Source of the DNA: Sulfurimonas sp.
Lineage (GTDB): Bacteria; Campylobacterota; Campylobacteria; Campylobacterales; Sulfurimonadaceae
DNA length: 7,913 bases
Reading direction: 5' to 3'
Assembly (NCBI GenBank): GCA_027044845.1
Contig: JALUBM010000095.1
Span: forward strand, 1-7,913
Shown here one piece after another: positions 1 to 7,271 of the stretch. The notes under the pieces were generated by a model that was not told the origin of the DNA, did not search any database, and was given only the letters and a program-made list of their open reading frames with translations. Both the position numbers and the translations under genes were made by a program. Each line of letters opens with the position of its first letter. Position 1 is the first letter of the stretch.

Positions 1-1055
1 AATAAATACTTACCCTTTAGTGGAACATTTTTTTCGTAATCTTTTTGTTTAATCCACTCAAAAGTTGTTACTCCTAGATTCATTCCTAAAGGATTATTAC
101 TAAAAGTTGAATGGGTTGAACCCGGTGGGAATACTTTAGGATTAATCAATTCTTCTTTTGCCCAAAGACCAGATAAAGGATTTAGACCATTTGTTAATGA
201 TTTTCCAAATACTAAAATATCGGGCTTAACATCAAAATGTTCTATTGCCCACATCTTTCCTGTTCTAAAAAATCCCATTTGAATTTCATCTACGACAAGT
301 AAAATATTAAATGCATCTAAAATCTTTTTGATTCTTTTAAAATAATTTTTTGGAGGAATAATATACCCACCCGTTCCTTGAATAGGTTCAATATAAAACG
401 CCACATATTCGCATTCGTTGTTTCTTATGTCTAGTATTGATTGATACTCGCTCTCAAATAGTCTTTCAAATTGATGCACGTAGTAATCTTCTGCTTTTTG
501 AGGGTCATTTGGATAAGGAGAACGGTAAATATAAGGAAAAGGTATAAAATACGCTCTTTCACTAAAATTTCCAAATTTACTTCTATATCTAAAACTTGAA
601 GTTATTGCAGAAGCTCCAATTGTTCTGCCATGATATGAGCCTTCAAAAGCAAAAACTCTTTTTGTCCCTTTGTTTATAGCCACAAGCTTTAAAGAATCAT
701 CAATAGCTTGGGCTCCGCCTACATTAAAATGAACTCTTCCTTTTTGATTTGTAAAATTTTCAATAGAATCATTTATCAATTTACTTAAAATAATTTTATC
801 TTTATGTAAATACTCTGAAGCTATTTGAGGTAAAGTATCAATTTGCCTTTTTAATTCATTATTAAAAAATTGATTTTTGTACCCAAAATTAGCTGAACTG
901 TAAGCCATTTGAAAATCAAGATACCTTATTTTGTTTTCATCTACCATATAGCACTCCTCACAATCTACAAATATTTTTGGAGGATTGTTATAGTGGACAG
1001 TATCACCATATGAACAATATTCTCTTTCAAGTTTTTCTAAACTATCGTTAATCAT
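1..1055 (-). CDS. Class III PLP-dependent aminotransferase (3' end cut off by window edge)
   Basis: Translating the minus strand from the ATG at 1055 gives 351 codons without a stop, running off the window. The protein is a fold-type I, class III aminotransferase, a family that moves an amino group between an amino donor and an oxo-acid, aldehyde or keto-sugar using PLP. Visible landmarks are the cofactor phosphate loop NVGGAQA (residues 111-117), SYHGRT (140-145), EPIQG (223-227), VVDEIQ with D256 contacting the PLP ring nitrogen, the Schiff-base lysine K285 in FGKSLTNG, and HSTF (315-318), whose Thr contacts the phosphate of the partner subunit. Family members are usually 420-460 residues, so roughly the last 80-100 are missing. 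The start is supported by AAGGAT five bases upstream. The substrate is not readable: acetylornithine/GABA-type enzymes and enzymes making amino groups for glycans all share these motifs. Its position suggests a role in polysaccharide precursor synthesis. Its base composition is clearly more AT-rich than the glycosyltransferase genes upstream. Confidence 0.93.
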   Translation of the reverse strand, partial: MINDSLEKLEREYCSYGDTVHYNNPPKIFVDCEECYMVDENKIRYLDFQMAYSSANFGYKNQFFNNELKRQIDTLPQIASEYLHKDKIILSKLINDSIENFTNQKGRVHFNVGGAQAIDDSLKLVAINKGTKRVFAFEGSYHGRTIGASAITSSFRYRSKFGNFSERAYFIPFPYIYRSPYPNDPQKAEDYYVHQFERLFESEYQSILDIRNNECEYVAFYIEPIQGTGGYIIPPKNYFKRIKKILDAFNILLVVDEIQMGFFRTGKMWAIEHFDVKPDILVFGKSLTNGLNPLSGLWAKEELINPKVFPPGSTHSTFSNNPLGMNLGVTTFEWIKQKDYEKNVPLKGKYL

Positions 1056-1060
1056 CAATT

Positions 1061-1066
1061 ATCCTT
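1061..1066 (-). promoter_or_regulatory. Ribosome binding site of the aminotransferase gene
   Basis: On the minus strand AAGGAT lies five bases before the ATG at 1055. It matches the anti-Shine-Dalgarno sequence and fixes this start over the next in-frame Met at codon 37, which falls inside the conserved N-terminal region of the family. Confidence 0.75.
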
Positions 1067-1077
1067 ATATTAAAAAA

Positions 1078-1105
1078 AGTATAAAACACCTTATTATTAT
1101 ATCAA
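1078..1105 (-). promoter_or_regulatory. Candidate sigma70-type promoter for the aminotransferase gene
   Basis: Reading the minus strand, TTGATA (1105-1100) and TATACT (1083-1078) each match five of six consensus bases and are separated by 16 bases. Transcription would start near 1071, leaving a leader of about 16 bases that carries the ribosome binding site. The 55-bp gap shows no hairpin followed by a T run, so read-through from the glycosyltransferase operon remains possible as well. In AT-rich DNA such matches arise by chance, hence the moderate confidence. Confidence 0.4.
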
Positions 1106-1110
1106 AATTT

Positions 1111-4100
1111 TTAATTTTTTATTGCATAATTTGGGTTAAATGCGTTGTAAAAAGTTTGACTTATATTTTTCCAACTGTTTTTTTGTAGAAAATCTTGCTG
1201 TTTTTTTGGACTATATGGATGTTGTAGCGATGTTTTTATGGTCTCTATGATGCTCTCTTTTGAGAAATCTTTGCTTTGCGTTAAAAGCTCTTTAATGTCA
1301 TCAAAAATACAAGAGGGGGTTGTTATGATCTCTTTTTGTGCTAAGAGTGCCGTGCGTACTGCTGCACTTGAACTCTCTTGGGTTTTGTCGTAAAAAAAGA
1401 GTATTTTTGTGGCTTGTGAGAGTTGTTCTACGATGTCTTTTTCTTCTAAAAAATCGGTATTTAGCGTTATGTACTCTTTTATGGGTGAATTTTTGATTTT
1501 TTGTTTTAGCTCTTTTTCTAACTCTTTTGAGATAGGTGCGGGGTGAATGGCTGTCAAAAGGAGAAGGTTTACTTTGAAATTTTGTACATGTAACTCTTGT
1601 GCAATCTCTACTAATTCTAAGATTCTCTTTTGTGGCAACAAAAAGCCGAATGTTGCAATGGTCGGTAACTCTTTGTGAGAGGCTTGGGGTTTTACTACGA
1701 GACTTGTGTCAATGCCATGCGTAAAAAGGTAGGTGTTTTTGTAAATACCGAACTCTTTCAGGTAGTTCATATCTTCAAGTGTATGAAGGTGTATTTTTGT
1801 AACCTTTTGTAATGCTTTTGCTATGGTAGAGAAAGAGTCTGTATAGTTTTTTGCAATGACATCTTTTGTAGAGTGTAAAAACAGATATGTTTTGATATGG
1901 TTTTTCGTACAAAATTCTAAAAGCTCTTGCAGTAACACTAGGGGTAAAAAACTAAAATTGTACTGTATGATGAGATGCGATATATCCTGTCGCAAAATTG
2001 CTTGTTTGAGTAATGCTATCTCTTGTGTTTCTCTTCCCTCTTGCCAACATCTCTGTACATTTGAGGTATCCTCCTCTTGGAGCGTATCACTGTATGGAGC
2101 AAAAATCTCTACTTGATCTTGAAACTCGCAAATAAGATGTTTTGCATAGAGTGCTATACCGCATCTTGTATTGTAAGTAGAGACAAGCCCTATGTTTGGT
2201 GTGGGTTTATTTTTGGCATAGTTTTTTATGGCGGCATATATTTTTTTGCTTACATGTATTGGCGTATAATTTTGCAAAATGTACTCTTTTGCACGCTCTG
2301 TTTTTATGTGGAGTTGCTCTTTTGGCATCGTATAGAGTTGTGTTATTGTTTGCGTGAGTGCATCTACTTTTGGAACTGCCCAAAGTGAGTTTTTGAGTTT
2401 CATATGTGTTTGTGCATAAGCAAAATCAAAATCAACTAAAAACGCCGTTTCGTCTGTACAAAAGTCACTTTGTCCTCCATACGCCGTTGTTATAACAGGA
2501 AGTTTTACAAGCATAGCTTCTGCCATGGGTAATCCAAAGCCTTCGCCAAAGCTTGGAGCAACAAGAACATCTGTATTTTCATAGAGATATTTTAACTCTG
2601 CGGCTGTAATCTCTTTATTAATGAGCAAAATAGTTTTGTCTTGTTTTTTGTAAAGAGTAACATTTTCTGCATAACTTTTTTCTACTGTGTACCCTCTGTT
2701 TTGCAACTGTTGGAGTGTATTGTTGTGGGGATTTGGAAATGTTTTTATGATGAGTGAAATATCTTTTTGCTCTAGCATATCAAATGCTTCTAAGAGAATA
2801 TTTACACCCTTTCTAGCAAATGCAGAAGATACATGTAACAGCTTAAAGCCTGAAGGGAGTTCAAAATACAAAGGTTTTGCCTCTACTTGCAATATGCCAT
2901 TGGCTATAATGCCCGTTGTGACGATGGGAGTATAAACTCCGTTGTCCCTAAGCACATTTTTCACATACTCCGACATGGCAAAAACCATAGTGAGTTTTGT
3001 ATTGAACCAGTTTACATACTCTTTTGGAAACTTTGATTCTTCCCAGCCATAAGGCCCTATAATCTTATGGTATCCTCGCATAGCATTTGTTCTTGGAGGG
3101 TAGAGGTTGCGTATGGTAATATCTATGTTTTTTAATTTTTTGGTTGCCAATGCTTGTATATCTTTTGAGACATTTTGTAAGTTTGCCTCAAAGTCTCCAG
3201 CACCTTCTGTTGCATAAAGTTTTACCTCATTTTCTGCACTGAGTGCCTTTGCCAACTCTCTGTTTACAATAGCAAGAGAGTAAGAGGAATCAAAAGGTCC
3301 TTCTAGTTGGTAGGTGGTTTTTTTTGGCTTATTTGTGTTGTTTATGTTTTGCAGATTAAGAGAAAAAGCTTCGTTAAGAAAGTCAATAAGGTTTTGCTTC
3401 GTATTTTCATAGCTAAAAGTCTGGAGTTTTTGTTTTTGTTTTTGCAGAAGATCGCATCTAAAATAGGGGTCTTTTTGTATCTGTATAATTTTATCTGCTA
3501 CATGTGAAGGTGCTTTTTTCTCAAGTAAGCCCTCTTTGACAACCGTTGTGGCAATGCCACCTGCGTTGTAGGCTAAAACAGGGGTATCATACCGCATAGC
3601 TTCTATGATTGGCATACCAAAACCCTCATGCTCACTCAACGATATATATAAATCGGCAAGTTCATAGTATGCAATCAAATCTTCATTGCTTACTTTTCCA
3701 GTTATGGTTACCTCTTTTTCTAATCCTAAATTTTTTCTGTACTCCTGTAAAAACTGCATATATTCTGGCTGAGATGCCCCACCTATGATAAAAAGTTTAC
3801 ACTTTTTTATGCCTTTGTTTTTCAAAGCGAACATAGTATCTATGAGTTGGTGTTGCATTTTATTTTGAACAATACGACCAACAAAGATGATGTTGTAGGT
3901 AGCATGATATTTTTGTATCAGGGCTTTGTTTGGCATATAACGCTCTTGTTTGTCCAAGTCTAAAAGAAGCGGCAGCGTTTTTGGGTTTTTGTAGCCATAA
4001 GCTCTAAGCTCTTTTGTGTTGTATGTTGAGTCGGCTATGGCTGCGTCAAAATATTTTGCAGAAGATGCCAGTTGTTCTCTTCCTTGTGTACAAAGGTTTT

Positions 4101-4428
4101 GCAACATTTGGTTGTTTTTAAAAAAGTGTGGCGGGGTTATATTGTGATAGACGATTACACGCCTGTCAAGAAAGTGCATTATTTCATCATGATAAGTATG
4201 CCCTATGGAATGATGATACAAGAGGATATTTTCTTTTGACTCTTGATACTCTTTTATATGATCTATCTCTTGTTGAAGTTGCCTGTCTAAAGCTTGTGTT
4301 GCTACATAAATATGGGACTCAAAGCCTAAATCTTTGAGAAGTTTTTGAATAAAGAACAGAGCATTTGAAACGCTGTCTCCTCTGTGTATGCTCGGCGTAA
4401 ATTGATGTATGGCTTTTGGGCGTTTCAT
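1111..4428 (-). CDS. Triple-module GT4-type glycosyltransferase, 1105 aa, third module degenerate
   Basis: This is a cytoplasmic glycan-assembly protein with three GT-B modules in a row. Module 1 (about 1-360) opens with IHQFTPSIHRGDS, has the donor-phosphate motif FVGR (182-185, with K190), and the EX7E motif EGFGMPIIE (E268, E276). Module 2 (about 373-735) has HVSSAFARKG (532-541) and EGFGLPMAE (E629, E637). Module 3 (about 744-1100) begins with STYNTRCGIALY (750-761), a usual GT4 N-terminal signature, and keeps TFGFLLPQK (926-934). Its EX7E site, however, reads ESSSAAVRT (1018-1026), so the second Glu is Thr. Modules 1 and 2 should each transfer a sugar from a nucleotide-sugar donor; module 3 may be inactive or structural. 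Sugars and linkages cannot be read. There is no signal peptide or membrane segment. The start codon overlaps the stop of the upstream gene as ATGA, and with only a weak upstream purine stretch, translation is probably coupled. Typical single-module GT4 enzymes are 350-400 residues, so this is a threefold fusion. Confidence 0.93.
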   Translation of the reverse strand: MKRPKAIHQFTPSIHRGDSVSNALFFIQKLLKDLGFESHIYVATQALDRQLQQEIDHIKEYQESKENILLYHHSIGHTYHDEIMHFLDRRVIVYHNITPPHFFKNNQMLQNLCTQGREQLASSAKYFDAAIADSTYNTKELRAYGYKNPKTLPLLLDLDKQERYMPNKALIQKYHATYNIIFVGRIVQNKMQHQLIDTMFALKNKGIKKCKLFIIGGASQPEYMQFLQEYRKNLGLEKEVTITGKVSNEDLIAYYELADLYISLSEHEGFGMPIIEAMRYDTPVLAYNAGGIATTVVKEGLLEKKAPSHVADKIIQIQKDPYFRCDLLQKQKQKLQTFSYENTKQNLIDFLNEAFSLNLQNINNTNKPKKTTYQLEGPFDSSYSLAIVNRELAKALSAENEVKLYATEGAGDFEANLQNVSKDIQALATKKLKNIDITIRNLYPPRTNAMRGYHKIIGPYGWEESKFPKEYVNWFNTKLTMVFAMSEYVKNVLRDNGVYTPIVTTGIIANGILQVEAKPLYFELPSGFKLLHVSSAFARKGVNILLEAFDMLEQKDISLIIKTFPNPHNNTLQQLQNRGYTVEKSYAENVTLYKKQDKTILLINKEITAAELKYLYENTDVLVAPSFGEGFGLPMAEAMLVKLPVITTAYGGQSDFCTDETAFLVDFDFAYAQTHMKLKNSLWAVPKVDALTQTITQLYTMPKEQLHIKTERAKEYILQNYTPIHVSKKIYAAIKNYAKNKPTPNIGLVSTYNTRCGIALYAKHLICEFQDQVEIFAPYSDTLQEEDTSNVQRCWQEGRETQEIALLKQAILRQDISHLIIQYNFSFLPLVLLQELLEFCTKNHIKTYLFLHSTKDVIAKNYTDSFSTIAKALQKVTKIHLHTLEDMNYLKEFGIYKNTYLFTHGIDTSLVVKPQASHKELPTIATFGFLLPQKRILELVEIAQELHVQNFKVNLLLLTAIHPAPISKELEKELKQKIKNSPIKEYITLNTDFLEEKDIVEQLSQATKILFFYDKTQESSSAAVRTALLAQKEIITTPSCIFDDIKELLTQSKDFSKESIIETIKTSLQHPYSPKKQQDFLQKNSWKNISQTFYNAFNPNYAIKN

Positions 4429-7268
4429 TCGTGTTCTTTGTCTATTTGAAGGTCTATTTTTGCATCAAATATAAACTGATCTAAACGCTGTTCAAAGGCA
4501 TCGGACTGAAAAGATATTTGCTTGGCTACTGCTTTTGCAATGGTAGTCTGCATAGTCGCTTGTAGATTTTCATAATTTTTGAGAGTTTGTTCGTTTGTTT
4601 GATGTAAAACATGCAGTTGTATTTGTTGGTTTTGCAACTCTATTCGCTGGTTTTGCAGTTGCGTTTGTTGGTTTTGCAATTGTATGTGTAGTTGTTTTAG
4701 AGTATGTTCTTGCATAAAAACTCTATGCTTAAGATTGTTTAATCTTAAAAGATTATAGTTCCATCGGACAAACCAGCCAAAGAATGGAATTGATTTGATT
4801 TTCTGTTTAAAGTTTTTTTCTTGTGGTGGTTTTGATACTTGTCCTAAAAGTCTCTTTATATCTTTACTTTGGGATACAATAAGTTTCATAGCGTATGGGG
4901 ACTCTTTTGCATAGATATATTTACCATTTAGCATAAGATTAAAAGAGATGTTATACATGCCTTCTTTGAAGTCTCGCACTATAATAGGCACTTCAAAAAT
5001 CGACTCTTCATACGAACAATTTACCTGTGTTTTTATTTTGTACAATCCATGTCCACTTCCATTGAGAAAAATACCTAATGAGACCTCAACATCTTTTTGC
5101 AAAGGATTAAGCAGTTTGTAATTTAATTGCAACCTTATACTTGAATTTTTTCTTGCTACTACAAAGTATGGGATACCTGTTATATACAACTCGATAGTAT
5201 CTTTTTTAAATGATGCTACTTTATGTACCATATTGTTTTTTGCTAAAATATCCAAATTCTCTTGAAAAATCTCTCGTGTTTGTATAGTTGGGCGTAATTG
5301 GGAGCGTTTCTTTTTTGTTTTTTCTTCCAAAGTATCCGATGGTTTAAAAAAGCCTATATCGTACTGCTCTTTATAGTAATTTTCAAAGGTAAATTTTTGA
5401 GGTATGATTTGCAGTTCCCAATCTGAAGGGGATGCAGGCCAAGATAAAGTTTCAAACGGTTTTTTATGAAAAGCACAAGGGTAGAGAGAAACTGCGTAAT
5501 TATAATATATGCTCCACTCATCTATGGCCATTTCTAATCCTGTATCGAAGAACTTTTTGACGGCCTCACAAAAAATCTTTTTGTTAATGATTTGCGGAGA
5601 GTGCGAAGAGTATGCAAGAAGCTCATAATTTTGTCTGCTTAGGAGAGTTTTCATATTTTGTTGTCCTACATCATAGTCGGTATTTTTATGATGCCACTCC
5701 AGCAGTTGATAAAAATAGTAGATGTTGTAACTGCCATCAGCAGAGATAAACTGCTCTCGCTCTATCTGTTTGAGTGGTCTATTGTCGTCATCCAGCATAA
5801 TAAATTCATCTTCAAGGGTGTCGATATTTAATAAAGAACATCGCAATAGCCAGTTTTTACTCACATGATCTCTTGAAGCAAATCCCTCTTTATATGTTCC
5901 TAAAATAGTCTCTTCATCAATAAGAGTGATTTTGTGAATAGAGTTTATGCCTTGAAACTCTTTTATAAGTTTTTTTTGCGTTACAATAATATACTCTTTG
6001 ACAAAATCTACATATTTATCTGTAAGTGCTATTGTTCCTTGTAGATTCTCTTTGTCGATACTGATAAAAACGAACTGCAATGAAGACAAATGTGTTTTTT
6101 TTATCGTGAGAGAATCTTCATAATGTATAAATATATCTGCCATGGAGGTATAAAAATCATCCCAAGAGGTTGTTTTAAAATTCTCTTGAATAAAGCGTTT
6201 TTTTGCTTCATAAAGCGATTTATTTTCGTAGTAAAGCGATATAAGGCTTACTAGCTCATTTTGACTGCCATACATCACATAGTCTGCAAAATCACGCCCT
6301 ACTTCATACATAGAACTATTTTTTGATGTAATAGTTATGTTTGCGTAGCTTAAAGACTCTGCTATGGGGAGTCCATACCCTTCATATTTTGAGAGATAAG
6401 TGACGATAAAGGCGTTTTGATAAAATTGTGAGAGTGTGTTATCGTCAATGTTGTCAAGCCAGAAAAGTCTTTCATTGTGAAGTGGATGTGTTAAAATCCT
6501 TTGGCTAAGCGCTTCAACCTTCCAGCCTTTTTTGCCGATAATAACAAGATGCAAATCGTCATACTTTTTAGCTAAAACTTCAAAGGCATCTAAAACATCC
6601 TCTTGATTTTTGCGTGGCTCAATCGTACCGACAAAAAGAAGGTACTTTTTAGATAATATGTTTTGAATTTTTTTCTCTTTTGGAATCTCTTTTACTTTTA
6701 GAAAATTTGAGCCCAAGCCAACTGTTCTTGTAGGAATATTTCTTAGAAATTTATGTTGTTTTTGCAGTTTTAAGAAGTCCATATTTGCCGAAAGAGAATC
6801 AAACATTACTAAGTCACTGTAACTAAAAACAGAGTAAATATACTTTTTGAAATTTTTCTTTGTTACTTCATGGGCAAAATGTGGGAAAAGCATAGGAATC
6901 AAATCATAAATAAAATTAAAGATTAAAAATCCATTATTTTTCAATCGAGGATATAAATCTGCCCTTTTATAGACAACATTCCATGCTGCATCAATATCCA
7001 AAAAAGCAGTTGGTGTTTTTGGAATACAGTTAAGTAAATTAAACTCTTCTCTTTTTTTAAAGGTATAGTGCTGTGTATCTTCTAAAAAACTTATTATTTC
7101 TTGATTGTCTAAAATTTCTATTTTTGATAAATTTTCTTTAAAAATAAATAATTTGTAGTGTACATCGCTACTTGCAACTGCTCTTTTTAAGAACTCTTTT
7201 ACGACTCTCTGAATGCCTGTATTTGCCCTGCCCTTTTCTAATTGTGTAATATCAACATATATAGTCAT
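4425..7268 (-). CDS. Multidomain glycan-assembly protein: GT4 + Stealth-like transferase + Wzt-C-like domain + coiled coil, 947 aa
   Basis: Module 1 (about 1-385) is a GT4 glycosyltransferase: VDITQL...TGIQRVV at the N-terminus (5-23), the donor motif FVGTIEPRKN (212-221) and EGYGLPIAE (E296, E304). Module 2 (about 395-640) has an acidic motif MLDDDNRP (491-498), an upstream DHVSKNWLLR helix (467-476), SSHSPQIINK (554-563) and DEW (583-585). The order and spacing resemble Stealth-type hexose-phosphate transferases, but the assignment is tentative. Residues about 680-800 are beta-rich, with VSLGIFLN and FKEGMYNISFNL, and resemble the Wzt C-terminal glycan-binding sandwich. IPFFGWFVRWNYNLLRL (827-843) is an aromatic, basic segment that could lie on the membrane. 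Residues about 850-915 form a Gln-rich coiled coil with LQNQ heptads. A ribosome binding site lies nine bases before the ATG. The stop overlaps the next gene's start as ATGA. The GT4 call is secure; the roles of the other modules are inferred. Confidence 0.92.
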   Translation of the reverse strand: MTIYVDITQLEKGRANTGIQRVVKEFLKRAVASSDVHYKLFIFKENLSKIEILDNQEIISFLEDTQHYTFKKREEFNLLNCIPKTPTAFLDIDAAWNVVYKRADLYPRLKNNGFLIFNFIYDLIPMLFPHFAHEVTKKNFKKYIYSVFSYSDLVMFDSLSANMDFLKLQKQHKFLRNIPTRTVGLGSNFLKVKEIPKEKKIQNILSKKYLLFVGTIEPRKNQEDVLDAFEVLAKKYDDLHLVIIGKKGWKVEALSQRILTHPLHNERLFWLDNIDDNTLSQFYQNAFIVTYLSKYEGYGLPIAESLSYANITITSKNSSMYEVGRDFADYVMYGSQNELVSLISLYYENKSLYEAKKRFIQENFKTTSWDDFYTSMADIFIHYEDSLTIKKTHLSSLQFVFISIDKENLQGTIALTDKYVDFVKEYIIVTQKKLIKEFQGINSIHKITLIDEETILGTYKEGFASRDHVSKNWLLRCSLLNIDTLEDEFIMLDDDNRPLKQIEREQFISADGSYNIYYFYQLLEWHHKNTDYDVGQQNMKTLLSRQNYELLAYSSHSPQIINKKIFCEAVKKFFDTGLEMAIDEWSIYYNYAVSLYPCAFHKKPFETLSWPASPSDWELQIIPQKFTFENYYKEQYDIGFFKPSDTLEEKTKKKRSQLRPTIQTREIFQENLDILAKNNMVHKVASFKKDTIELYITGIPYFVVARKNSSIRLQLNYKLLNPLQKDVEVSLGIFLNGSGHGLYKIKTQVNCSYEESIFEVPIIVRDFKEGMYNISFNLMLNGKYIYAKESPYAMKLIVSQSKDIKRLLGQVSKPPQEKNFKQKIKSIPFFGWFVRWNYNLLRLNNLKHRVFMQEHTLKQLHIQLQNQQTQLQNQRIELQNQQIQLHVLHQTNEQTLKNYENLQATMQTTIAKAVAKQISFQSDAFEQRLDQFIFDAKIDLQIDKEHE
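4612..4695 (-). repeat. 21-bp tandem repeat coding Gln-rich heptads
   Basis: Three close copies of a 21-bp unit (4612-4632, 4633-4653, 4654-4674) are followed by a diverged fourth (4675-4695). Each plus-strand copy starts with TGCA and the close ones end in TGGTTT. On the coding strand the unit gives the heptads LQNQQTQ, LQNQRIE and LQNQQIQ in the C-terminal coiled coil of the 947-residue protein. The period equals seven codons, so gain or loss of a copy would keep the frame and change coiled-coil length by about 1 nm. Confidence 0.85.
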
Positions 7269-7271
7269 ATT

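Noticed and set aside
948..966. A CxxC metal-binding motif (C32, C35) near the N-terminus of the aminotransferase.
   Set aside because: The second Cys sits where the family has the variable strand before YLxD-x-x-x-x-RYLDF; there is no second Cys pair, and class III aminotransferases do not use a metal there.
1056..1110. A rho-independent terminator at the end of the glycosyltransferase operon.
   Set aside because: The gap has T runs but no GC-containing inverted repeat before them on the minus strand.
1178..1207. T7 runs near the 3' end of the 1105-residue gene as phase-variation switches.
   Set aside because: Runs of seven A/T are frequent at this base composition and known contingency tracts in Campylobacterota are mostly long G/C runs. 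Slippage here would only alter the extreme C-terminus.
1856..4337. Several plus-strand open frames of 66-103 codons opposite the 1105-residue gene, and one at 7347-7604.
   Set aside because: All lie antisense to well-supported genes with clear family motifs, have low-complexity Cys/Phe-rich translations, overlap one another and match nothing I recognise. They are shadows of the real reading frames.
4612..4695. A CRISPR-like or regulatory direct-repeat array.
   Set aside because: Copies are adjacent without spacers, are 21 bp long and match seven-codon heptads of a coiled coil.
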